The notes under the pieces are model-generated. The model made no database searches. It saw only the letters and a program-made list of their open reading frames with translations, and was not told the DNA's origin. Shown here one piece after another: positions 1 to 6,200 of a stretch of 7,208 nucleotides of DNA. The translations under genes were made by a program, and so were the position numbers. Source of the DNA: a bacterium (GTDB taxonomy: Bacteria > Tectomicrobia > Entotheonellia > Entotheonellales > Entotheonellaceae). How positions within the stretch are numbered: position 1 is the first letter of the stretch; the number at the start of each line of letters is the position of its first letter. The stretch spans positions 1-7,208 of the forward strand of contig JAPULM010000637.1 in NCBI GenBank assembly GCA_027294925.1, read 5' to 3'.

Positions 1-30
1 GTTCACGTTGCAAGGCTGGAGAGATCTCAT

Positions 31-1191
31 ATGGCACGAGATGGTTATAAAATTTTTGATTCGGATACCCACGTTGGTCCATCGGCGCATATTCTTGAAC
101 CGTATCTCGCCGCACAGGAAAAGGCAAAATTATCATCTTGGGCGCCATATAAGGCTGTGAATGAGCGTAATGGAAATGTGACTTACACGCGCGGTGCGCG
201 TACATACCGCCGTCGATTAGGCACGGCGACAGCGGATGCGTCGTCGAGCACGGCGGGATATATGGCGGGGTTTATGGGTGCGCATAAAGGCAAGGAGCCA
301 TCGCCTCTGGTGGATGCTGATCCTGCCGCTCGCATCAGAGATATGGATGAAGAAGGGGTGGACGTCAATCTTACCCTGCCGTCCGGTTGGTTTGGCACCT
401 GGACGCTCAGTGAGGATATTGACATCGAAACCGCTATGTATCGCGCCTATCATCGCTGGATGGCGGACTATTGCGGGGCGTTTCCCGAGCGCCTTGCAGG
501 TGTGATCCTTGCATCTGCCCGCGATATAGAAAGTAGTTTACACGAGATTGAACGTTGGGCTAAATCGACCTGGGCATTGGGTTTGTTTGTCTATGCGCCC
601 TACGGTGTGCCTTTGGACCATCCCGATCTGGAGCCTTTTTGGGCTGCTGCTCAAGACTATGATCTTTCAGTTGTGTTACATACGTTTACGGTAATGCCCC
701 CCTATGCGCCGGGGGGCCTGGACACGTGGGAGAATCTTTGGTTGCAGCGCTCGGCAGCACATCCGTGGTGCGGGATGCGTAATATGGCCTCGCTGATTGG
801 CAGTGGCGTTATGGATCGCTATCCTCGGCTTCGTCTTGGCACCTTGGAGGCCGGACACAGCTGGTTGCCGTTCTGGATGGCCCGTTTGGATGAACATGCG
901 CAGTCTATTTCGGCTGCCTTACCAGCGCTTCAGCATAAACCTAGCGAATACGTGCGTAGTGGACGTTATTTTCAGAGTATCGAAATTCCTGAAGGAGCAG
1001 CCTTAACGCAGTCCGTCATTGATCTGCTGGGCGAGGACATTCTCATGTATGCGTCGGACTATCCTCATGGGGAAAGCTGGTTTCCGAAATCTGTTGAGAC
1101 CGTAATGGCATGGGAGCTATCAGAGACCGCAAAACGAAAATTATTTTGGCATAACGCCGTCAAATTTTATGCCCGATACCCGTATGCATAA
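31..1191 (+). CDS. Metal-dependent hydrolase, amidohydrolase 2 family (COG2159 type)
   Basis: This 386-residue protein is a TIM-barrel amidohydrolase of the family that includes aminocarboxymuconate-semialdehyde decarboxylase-like and dihydroxybenzoate decarboxylase-like enzymes. The reaction could be C-N or C-C hydrolysis or decarboxylation and cannot be told from sequence. What is visible: an N-terminal metal motif FDSDTHV (Asp12, His14), a strand-end His217 in VVLHTF, an EAGHSWLPFWMARLDEH block (273-289) typical of the family, and the metal or catalytic Asp343 in ASDYPHGES. The C-terminal LFWHNAVKFYAR (371-382) matches the usual 'NAxxFY' ending. There is no signal peptide, so it should be cytoplasmic. 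The start is supported by a GGAG-type Shine-Dalgarno sequence at about 17-22, and the length is normal. It stands alone in this window; upstream context is cut off at 30 bases. The family call is firm and the substrate is unknown. Confidence 0.9.
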   Translation: MARDGYKIFDSDTHVGPSAHILEPYLAAQEKAKLSSWAPYKAVNERNGNVTYTRGARTYRRRLGTATADASSSTAGYMAGFMGAHKGKEPSPLVDADPAARIRDMDEEGVDVNLTLPSGWFGTWTLSEDIDIETAMYRAYHRWMADYCGAFPERLAGVILASARDIESSLHEIERWAKSTWALGLFVYAPYGVPLDHPDLEPFWAAAQDYDLSVVLHTFTVMPPYAPGGLDTWENLWLQRSAAHPWCGMRNMASLIGSGVMDRYPRLRLGTLEAGHSWLPFWMARLDEHAQSISAALPALQHKPSEYVRSGRYFQSIEIPEGAALTQSVIDLLGEDILMYASDYPHGESWFPKSVETVMAWELSETAKRKLFWHNAVKFYARYPYA

Positions 1192-1238
1192 AATTGACTC
1201 GAGCCTCGCCAAAGCCTTTTTTAACGGAGATTCACTTA

Positions 1239-1450
1239 TCAAGCGCTCCAGTGCGCCATACCTTTTACGACTTGGTGTTGCGCATTGAAGGTGAGGACCT
1301 CGGCACCCAGCGGTGCCGACTCTCGACGAAAGTGCAGAATGATACGCTGTGCACCTAGCAAGACGTTTAGCAACGTAAAATGTAACGGTGGCGTTCGCGA
1401 TAAGCTGCTTTGCCAGTAGGGTCGTATACGATCTTTGCCTTTGAGGGTCG
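1239..1450 (-). pseudogene. 3' remnant of a SnoaL/NTF2-like protein gene
   Basis: On the minus strand an open frame running into a TGA at 1239-1241 encodes the C-terminal half of a nuclear transport factor 2/SnoaL-like fold. Pieces in order are LKGKDRIRPYW, then a helix ending in PPLHFTLLNVL, a strand GAQRIILHFRR, and the closing AEVLTFNAQHQVVKGMAHWS. This matches the usual family order: 'GkeaiRaYw', 'P.L.F....v..G', 'EV..FD..G.V....AHY'. The N-terminal half (the WN-x-HD helix and the SP motif) is absent. The recognisable part stops at about 1450, just before the Shine-Dalgarno sequence of the convergent hydratase gene. I therefore read it as a 5'-truncated remnant of about 68 codons. The frame would also permit an ATG at 1476-1478, but the extra residues do not look like the domain. 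Family identification is by eye from the residue pattern. Confidence 0.5.
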
Positions 1451-1466
1451 CGCAAGGAGGAAGAGC

Positions 1467-2207
1467 ATGACCGATCATTTTCTAGTTGAAAAGGCACATC
1501 AAATTGCCACCATTACGTTAAATCGTCCGGAAAAGCGGAATCCGATCAACGTGGAGATGCTGAAGGAGTTCGAAGCGATCTTGTTGGATTTGCGAGACGA
1601 TGCCGCATCGCGCATCGTCATTTTAACCGGCTCGGGCAACAGCTTTTGTGCCGGCGCCGATTTGAGCATCGTTAAGGGTATTGATGACGAAGTAGAAAAG
1701 CAGCGTATTTTCGCACAAGCGCGCCATCAACGTATTCGTCTCATTAACCGTATATTTACCATGCTGGAAAATTTGGAGCAGGCTTCCATTGCGGCGATCA
1801 ATGGTTATGCGATTGGTGGCGGCTGGGGGTTGGCCCTGGCATGCGATTTTCGCCTAGCTGTCCCAGGGGCTCAGTTCTGGTTTCCGGAAGTTGACCTCGG
1901 GGTCCCATTGAGTCTGGGTACGTCGGCTCGGCTATTTTCTATGGTAGGTGCCGGGCGCGCCAAAGAAATCATTATGATGTGTAGCCACCACACTTCTGAA
2001 GAACTATTGTCCTGGGGGATGTTGAGTCGCATTGTGCCGTCTGAGCAACTTATGGATGCTGCCCATGAGGTGGCTACAAAACTTTTGGCAAAACATCCGC
2101 GTGCCATAACCGGCTCAAAACTAACCGTCAATGCGCTAACCGAGGTTGCGGCACGTGAATTTGCGCATATTCTGCCAGAAGTGTTTATCCATAGCCGAGG
2201 ATGGTGA
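1467..2207 (+). CDS. Enoyl-CoA hydratase/isomerase (crotonase) family protein
   Basis: This is a 246-residue crotonase-fold enzyme expected to act on an acyl-CoA thioester in the cytoplasm. The start at 1467 is chosen because AGGAGG lies at 1455-1460 with six bases of spacing; an ATG at 1410 would add 19 residues with no ribosome site. Oxyanion-hole motifs are clear: SFCAGADLS (59-67) and NGYAIGGGWGLALACDFRLA (112-131). PEVDLGVPLSLG (140-151) carries Glu141, which aligns with the second catalytic Glu of rat mitochondrial hydratase (Glu164). The first catalytic Glu (Glu144 in rat, normally in GGGCEL) is replaced by Gly121. This argues against standard hydratase chemistry and leaves isomerase, hydrolase or decarboxylase activity possible. 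The C terminus stops at HSRGW, perhaps 10-20 residues earlier than usual. It follows the amidohydrolase after 275 bases containing a gene remnant, so an operon is doubtful. Confidence 0.88.
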   Translation: MTDHFLVEKAHQIATITLNRPEKRNPINVEMLKEFEAILLDLRDDAASRIVILTGSGNSFCAGADLSIVKGIDDEVEKQRIFAQARHQRIRLINRIFTMLENLEQASIAAINGYAIGGGWGLALACDFRLAVPGAQFWFPEVDLGVPLSLGTSARLFSMVGAGRAKEIIMMCSHHTSEELLSWGMLSRIVPSEQLMDAAHEVATKLLAKHPRAITGSKLTVNALTEVAAREFAHILPEVFIHSRGW

Positions 2208-2383
2208 AAGCGGCGATGACGATGACGGCGAGTTGTGTAACGCTCTGCGCCGTTGCTTGTATGACAGTCAAATCGTATTGAACCCGGCGTGACGGAGTTG
2301 CGCAGAATGTGTGAGACGTGCTATATCTGTGCAGCGTATCTGTCGATCGGATGGTTAATGTGAGATGCTCAGGAGGCCCCGTT
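2208..2383. other. Intergenic region before the selenoprotein gene
   Basis: These 176 bases hold no supportable gene. A 7-bp inverted repeat (2244-2250 with 2300-2306, TCTGCGC/GCGCAGA) is separated by 49 bases and may be chance. A weak promoter-like pair, TTGCGC (2298-2303) and TATATC (2322-2327) with 18 bases between, could serve the downstream gene. AGGAGG at 2371-2376 is its Shine-Dalgarno sequence. Confidence 0.4.
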
Positions 2384-2737
2384 ATGGAAAAAGTTACGGT
2401 CTACCACAATCAAGGTTGAGGCAAGTCTAGAGGCGCGTTGGATATTCTGCGCGACCGCAACGTCGAGTTCGACGTTATCGAGTATTTGGAACAACCTGTG
2501 AGCCGTGAAGATTTGCTTCAATTTCTTGATTTGCTTCCCAATGAGCCAGCTGACTTAGTCCGCAAAGACAAGAATTTCAAGGCGCTGAGCCTTGATGCAG
2601 CTGATTATGTGAGCCGCGAAGCAGTGGTGGATTTGTTGTTGGCGCACCCCGTGCTGATGCAACGACCGGTCATTATTCGTGGCCAACAGGCTGTGATCGC
2701 CCGTCCTTCAGAGAAAGTACTCGAACTTCTTGACTGA
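2384..2737 (+). CDS. Selenocysteine-containing ArsC-family arsenate reductase-like protein (TGA read as Sec)
   Basis: Read from ATG 2384 (AGGAGG at 2371-2376, seven bases upstream), the frame is open to 2737 except for TGA at 2417-2419, codon 12. Translated with selenocysteine (U), the 117-residue protein begins MEKVTVYHNQGUGKSRGAL. This aligns without gaps to the ArsC/Spx thioredoxin-fold signature YHNPxCxxSRxxL, with U exactly at the catalytic Cys. The remaining active-site residues keep R773 ArsC numbering: His8, Arg60 (LVRKD), Arg94 (MQRPVI) and Arg107 (IARPSE). The family reduces arsenate to arsenite with glutaredoxin or glutathione, using a nucleophilic Cys that Sec would replace. Because all three anion-binding arginines are kept, arsenate reductase activity is plausible, although some relatives have other or unknown roles. 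The length fits the short (110-120 residue) ArsC/YffB group. The protein is cytoplasmic, and no other ars gene is nearby. A SECIS-like hairpin follows the TGA. A TTG-initiated 99-residue call at 2438 would be an artefact lacking the active site. Confidence 0.88.
2432..2456 (+). promoter_or_regulatory. Bacterial SECIS-like hairpin for Sec insertion
   Basis: This hairpin lies inside the coding region just after the TGA. GG (2432-2433) pairs with CC (2455-2456), A2454 is bulged, CGCG (2434-2437) pairs with CGCG (2450-2453), and T2438 forms a wobble pair with G2449. The apical loop is ten bases (2439-2448) with G in second and third positions. The loop starts 19 bases after the TGA. This matches the bacterial SECIS pattern recognised by SelB: a short GC stem at a set distance from UGA and a loop with an early G. 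The pairing was drawn by hand and no folding energy was calculated. Confidence 0.6.
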
Positions 2738-2750
2738 TCAATTTTGAGTT

Positions 2751-2787
2751 ATGCGGCGGCGGAACGACATGCGTTGTCTCGCCGCAT
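2751..2787. terminator. Hairpin between convergent genes, possible bidirectional terminator
   Basis: ATGCGGCG (2751-2758) is the exact reverse complement of CGCCGCAT (2780-2787). The 21-base interior contains a second small stem, AACG (2763-2766) with CGTT (2772-2775). It lies between the stop codons of the selenoprotein gene (+) and the TPR gene (-), where a terminator is expected. No T-run follows on either strand, so intrinsic termination is uncertain. Confidence 0.45.
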
Positions 2788-2801
2788 CCTACCGCATCCT
2801 A
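2782..2801. repeat. 10-bp perfect tandem duplication at the end of the TPR gene
   Basis: CCGCATCCTA occurs twice back to back (2782-2791 and 2792-2801). The right copy contains the TPR gene's stop codon (CTA at 2799-2801 on the plus strand). The left copy overlaps the 3' arm of the adjacent hairpin. It looks like a small replication-slippage duplication at the end of the gene. Confidence 0.8.
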
Positions 2802-4844
2802 CCACAGGCCGATTGCTGCTTTGGTAGCGTCGTCTAACTTCCCTGTTATGGTCAATCGATGATTCGCTTGGTACTGTCGTATGGCGGCTTGTGTCCGAGG
2901 CCCAAGGATGCCGTCAACGGGGCCAGGATTATGTCCCAATGCCTCTAGCCGTTGTTGGGCGAGGCGAATTGAAGCACGAGGTGATCTTGTTGTCGGTTGA
3001 CGCCTGAATTTTGCCTCAATGCTTAGAGCCTGATTGACCATTTGTTGGGCTTTCTCGCGTTGTCCCTGCGCATGATACAGAACCGCAAGGTTATTAAAAC
3101 TGGCGGCGATAGCCGGGTGAGGTTGGCTCAGTGTTGCTGAAAATATATCAAGTGCGCGTCTGAGAATGGGCTCGGCTTCTTGATAGCGTTCTTGTGCATT
3201 CAGCAACACAGCGATATTGTTGAGTGTGGTGGCAACGTTCGGGTGATTGCGACCGAGCATTTTTTCTCGCATCCGCAAGGCGCGTCGGAGTAAGGGCTCG
3301 GCTGTTACATATTGCCCTTGAGCATTGTACAAAACAGCTAGATTATTGAGGCCTGTCGCTACGTTGAGATGCTCAGGTCCAAGCATTTTTTCGTCGATGT
3401 CTAAGGCGCGTCTGAGTAAAGGCTCAGCCTTTGTATATTGTCCCTGCGCCCGGTAAAGTTCCCCCAGGTTGCTAAGGTTGGTGGCCACGTTAGGATGTGT
3501 GGCGCCGAGCGTTTTTTCGCCAATGTCCAAGGCGCGTCGAAGTAAGGATTCAGCTTCTTTGTAGCGCCCTTGTTCATGATACAGGACGGCCAGATTGTTA
3601 AGACTAGTGGCGACGTCGGGATGGTTTTTCCCTACTGCCTGTTCTTGTATATGTAAGGCTCGGCGAAGCAGGGGCTCGGCTTTGTCATATTGCCCCTGTA
3701 CGCGGTAGAGTTCACCAAGGTTGTTGAGACTGGCTGCGATGTCGGGGTGATTGTCATTGAGGGTGCTCTTACGGATTGCCAGTGCACGTTGGAGAGGCGA
3801 CGCTGCTTCAGCATATTGCCCCTGCACGCGGTAGAGTTCACCAAGGTTGTTGAGACTGGCTGCGGTGTCAGGATGGTGTTGACCCAGCGTTTGTTCGAAG
3901 ATCGTTAAGGCGCGACGAAAAAGCGGTTCGGCTTTTGTGTAGTGCCCTTGTGCGTGGTAGAGTTCGCCGAGGAGATTGAGATCTGTTGCCACGCTAGGAT
4001 GGTCCGCTCCGAGATTTACCTCATCGATAGACAGAGCACGTCGGAGTATGGGTGCGGCTTCCGTATATCGCCCTTGCGCATCATATAGAACGGCTAGGAG
4101 AATCAGGTCAGCCGCGACGTCAGGATGATTGCGGCTCAACACTTGTTCACGAATGTCCAAAGCGCGTCGTAGAGGCGACTCCGCTTCCTTATACTGCCCT
4201 TGGCTGTTATAGAGGGCTGCTAAGGTGAGCAGAATGTCGGCTACTTCGAGATGCTCTGCGCCGCGTAGCCGTTCTAAAATAGCCAGGGCTCGCCAGATGA
4301 GCTGTTCGGCCTCTGTGTAGCGATGCTGGTTCTCGTGCAACATCGCCAGGGCCATAAGGCTTGCGACAACATCGGCATGGTCTAAGCCGAATATTTTTTG
4401 TCGAATACTCAAAGCCTGCTGCAGCGATGCTTCGGCTTTGGTGAATTGCTTTTGAGCCCGATACATTTCACCCAGACTGTTGAGGCTGGAAGCAACCGCG
4501 GGATGTTCACTGCCAAGCGTCTGTTGTCGGATCTGCAGGGCTCGTTGTAAAAATGGTTTTGCTTCTGAGAGCTTGCCTTGTATACGATATAATTCGCCTA
4601 ACTTGTTAAGGCTTGTGGCCACCTTGAGGTGATGGGAAGCAAGGCGTTCTGCTTCTTCAAGGGCTAGCCGATAGAGCCGTTCAGCTTTCATATACTGCGC
4701 ATGCTCCTGGGCGTTGCGAGCAGCGTCCAGGTAGGTCTGCCAAACCGTCAAACTGCTTGCAGATCCGCTTACGAGTCCACTCAACATCCAGGCTAAGCTG
4801 ATGATCAACATGGCGTTTATAGATCGCCGCATTGTGCTTGGCAT
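2799..4844 (-). CDS. Exported tetratricopeptide-repeat protein with C-terminal peptidoglycan-binding domain
   Basis: This 681-residue protein starts with a likely Sec signal: arginines at 6-7, a hydrophobic stretch at about 11-27, and a small-residue SGSAS cleavage region near 26-30. An initial TPR-like unit (about 32-73) is followed by thirteen repeats of exactly 42 residues (74-619). They are of the kinesin-light-chain/TPR_12 type, with consensus 'VAxSLNNLGELYxxQGQY' then 'EAEPLLRRALxIxEKxLG'. The C terminus (about 626-681) is a peptidoglycan-binding 1 domain, with LAQQRLEALG, GPVDGILGPRTQAAI and ITGKLDDATKAAIG. The likely role is a periplasmic or surface scaffold held at the cell wall; no enzyme domain is seen. 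AAGGAG (complement of 4851-4856) lies six bases before the ATG. It converges on the selenoprotein gene and diverges from the luciferase-like gene, so it is probably transcribed alone. Confidence 0.92.
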   Translation of the reverse strand: MPSTMRRSINAMLIISLAWMLSGLVSGSASSLTVWQTYLDAARNAQEHAQYMKAERLYRLALEEAERLASHHLKVATSLNKLGELYRIQGKLSEAKPFLQRALQIRQQTLGSEHPAVASSLNSLGEMYRAQKQFTKAEASLQQALSIRQKIFGLDHADVVASLMALAMLHENQHRYTEAEQLIWRALAILERLRGAEHLEVADILLTLAALYNSQGQYKEAESPLRRALDIREQVLSRNHPDVAADLILLAVLYDAQGRYTEAAPILRRALSIDEVNLGADHPSVATDLNLLGELYHAQGHYTKAEPLFRRALTIFEQTLGQHHPDTAASLNNLGELYRVQGQYAEAASPLQRALAIRKSTLNDNHPDIAASLNNLGELYRVQGQYDKAEPLLRRALHIQEQAVGKNHPDVATSLNNLAVLYHEQGRYKEAESLLRRALDIGEKTLGATHPNVATNLSNLGELYRAQGQYTKAEPLLRRALDIDEKMLGPEHLNVATGLNNLAVLYNAQGQYVTAEPLLRRALRMREKMLGRNHPNVATTLNNIAVLLNAQERYQEAEPILRRALDIFSATLSQPHPAIAASFNNLAVLYHAQGQREKAQQMVNQALSIEAKFRRQPTTRSPRASIRLAQQRLEALGHNPGPVDGILGPRTQAAIRQYQANHRLTITGKLDDATKAAIGLW
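2988..4625 (-). repeat. Thirteen in-frame 126-bp TPR-coding repeats
   Basis: This tract encodes residues 74-619 of the TPR protein as thirteen units of 42 codons with no length variation. Most units have diverged in DNA. Two neighbouring ones share a 53-base block (3686-3738 and 3812-3864, exactly 126 bp apart) with one mismatch, pointing to recent unit duplication or gene conversion. Confidence 0.85.
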
Positions 4845-4878
4845 AGGTTGCTCCTTGTGACGTCCAACTTTGCCTGCC

Positions 4879-4907
4879 AGTGTAGTGCCCTATGGCTGGT
4901 GATGCAA
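4879..4907 (-). promoter_or_regulatory. Candidate sigma-70-type promoter for the TPR gene
   Basis: On the minus strand TTGCAT (complement of 4902-4907) and TACACT (complement of 4879-4884) are separated by exactly 17 bases. The -10 box ends 34 bases before the ATG. The boxes match consensus at three and four of six positions, so the candidate rests mainly on spacing and location. Confidence 0.3.
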
Positions 4908-5030
4908 GGTGATATGGGATGCGCTCGTACTGCATGTGGTTGCGCGTTAGCAGCGATGGGTAGGGTGAAAAGCACCAGAGGCGCCCGCTCGACGACTTGT
5001 TTTGTGATGCGAGACATCAATTGTCCGGGC

Positions 5031-5059
5031 TGGTTACGTTTGAACCGTAATGGTATTAT
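5031..5059 (+). promoter_or_regulatory. Candidate promoter for the luciferase-like gene
   Basis: TATTAT at 5054-5059 matches five of six -10 consensus bases and lies 47 bases before the ATG at 5107. The TGGTTA at 5031-5036, 17 bases upstream, is a poor -35 (three of six). The rest of the divergent 4845-5106 region shows no operator or gene that I can support. Confidence 0.25.
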
Positions 5060-5106
5060 GGGCAGACTCAGTAGACCAATGAACGGTATACAGACAGGGG
5101 GCAGGT

Positions 5107-6156
5107 ATGAAGGTTTCGTTTGGGGTGGGTCTCAGTTCTGGCGATGTTTTGCCGCGTCAAGAAAACATTCAGAAATTTATGGACCTCGTTAAGATGGCGG
5201 ATGATTATGGGGTTGAGGCAATCGGCACCTATGATTCTGCCTTTATTGGTGGTGATGCGTTTGTACGGACCACGATGATGGCGCTTGCCTCTAAACGGGC
5301 TCGGATTGGACCTCGCCCTACAAATCCGCTGACTCGTGAGCCGCAGATCATGGCGTCCTATCTCGCTTCGATTGATAGCCTGAGCAATGGCCGTGCGTTT
5401 GTGGATATTGCTACCGGCGATAGCGCCGTGTTTAATATTGGCTATAAAGCTGCCACCAGGGCGCGTCTTGAGGATTACGTCACCTGTGTGCGCGAGTTGT
5501 TGGCTACAGGTGAATCGACCTATCAAGGCCGACCGCAGCGGGTGCGTTGGACGTCTGAGGCAGTGCGTAATCGTATACCTATTTCGATTTGCGCCGAAGG
5601 CCCCAAGATGCTCCATCTGACGGGCAGGATTGGCGATGGGCTCATCTCTGGAACCGGTCTAACGCCGAAGGTTATTCAAGATACCATTGCACGTGTTCAT
5701 GCCGGTGCCCGAGAAGTGGGGCGAAACCCTGACGATATTGATATCTGGTTCACCACTCGGACGTCACTACACGAAGACAGTGCAACCGGTATTGATCATG
5801 TTAAAGCTTCGGTGTCATCGATTTTGAATCATGCCATGCGTTTTGGTCTGCAAGGGAAAAATTTACCGGAAGAGCTGCAAGAGCGGGTTCAGACATACGT
5901 AGATGGATATGTGCTGTACGATCATGTATTGGGTTCGGGCCAAAACCCCAAGCGTATGGAAGAACTCGGTCTGACAGATTATGCGATTAAACGTTGGGCT
6001 TTGGCCGGAAATCCCAGTGACTGGATCGCGCGCATCGAGGAAATCGCCGCGGCCGGTGCTACCAAGCTGTGGGTAGGGGCTGGGTCAGGCGATCTTGATC
6101 GCCAAAAACATTACATGCGAATGTTTGGCGAGCAGATCATGCCCCATTTTACCTAG
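5107..6156 (+). CDS. Luciferase-like (LLM class) flavin/F420-dependent oxidoreductase
   Basis: This 349-residue TIM-barrel protein belongs to the bacterial luciferase-like superfamily, on the branch resembling F420-dependent methylene-tetrahydromethanopterin reductase and related monooxygenases. Family marks in order: an N-terminal strand MKVSFGVGLS; helix KMADDYGVEAIGTYDS; IGPRPTNPLTREPQIMAS (67-84), the cofactor-side strand; SNGRAFVDIATGDSAVF (93-109); PISICAEGPKMLHLTGRIGDGLI (158-180, split by usual loops); and the C-terminal ALAGNPSDWIARIEEIAAAG (298-317). Cofactor preference (FMN with NAD(P)H, or F420H2) and substrate cannot be read off. The start at 5107 has a G-rich ribosome site (AGGGGG at 5096-5101), and the N terminus matches the first barrel strand. 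It is cytoplasmic, with no signal peptide. The next gene follows within 5-44 bases, so the two are probably co-transcribed, though they share no obvious function. Confidence 0.88.
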   Translation: MKVSFGVGLSSGDVLPRQENIQKFMDLVKMADDYGVEAIGTYDSAFIGGDAFVRTTMMALASKRARIGPRPTNPLTREPQIMASYLASIDSLSNGRAFVDIATGDSAVFNIGYKAATRARLEDYVTCVRELLATGESTYQGRPQRVRWTSEAVRNRIPISICAEGPKMLHLTGRIGDGLISGTGLTPKVIQDTIARVHAGAREVGRNPDDIDIWFTTRTSLHEDSATGIDHVKASVSSILNHAMRFGLQGKNLPEELQERVQTYVDGYVLYDHVLGSGQNPKRMEELGLTDYAIKRWALAGNPSDWIARIEEIAAAGATKLWVGAGSGDLDRQKHYMRMFGEQIMPHFT

Positions 6157-6200
6157 TCCTAATGTACCAAGATGGTCTTGCCAAACTGACGGGGGCAATG

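Noticed and set aside
1301..1318. Hairpin CGGCACC-CAGC-GGTGCCG as a terminator for the amidohydrolase gene.
   Set aside because: It lies within the minus-strand NTF2-like coding remnant, has no T-run, and is over 100 bases past the stop, so it is more simply explained as coding sequence.
1410..1466. Upstream ATG at 1410 as the crotonase start.
   Set aside because: The extra 19 residues do not resemble the family N terminus and have no Shine-Dalgarno sequence; ATG 1467 has AGGAGG at ideal spacing.
2185..2383. Open minus-strand frame across the gap before the selenoprotein gene, ending in a hydrophobic stretch.
   Set aside because: It has no ATG or GTG start and no recognisable family, and it runs into the crotonase 3' end antisense; probably chance.
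2417..2419. The TGA as an ordinary nonsense mutation making an ArsC pseudogene.
   Set aside because: It falls exactly on the catalytic Cys codon, is followed by a SECIS-like hairpin, and the rest of the gene shows no other damage. It remains the main alternative if the host lacks Sec machinery.
2438..2737. A 99-residue gene starting at TTG 2438.
   Set aside because: It lacks a ribosome site and begins in the middle of the ArsC fold's first helix. The real start is ATG 2384 with AGGAGG, reading through TGA as Sec.
3690..3908. Short plus-strand frame with internal repeats antisense to the TPR gene.
   Set aside because: Its repetition simply mirrors the 126-bp TPR units.
4848..5192. Plus-strand 114-residue open frame across the divergent intergenic region.
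   Set aside because: It overlaps the start of the luciferase-like gene in another frame, and its composition does not resemble a protein family.
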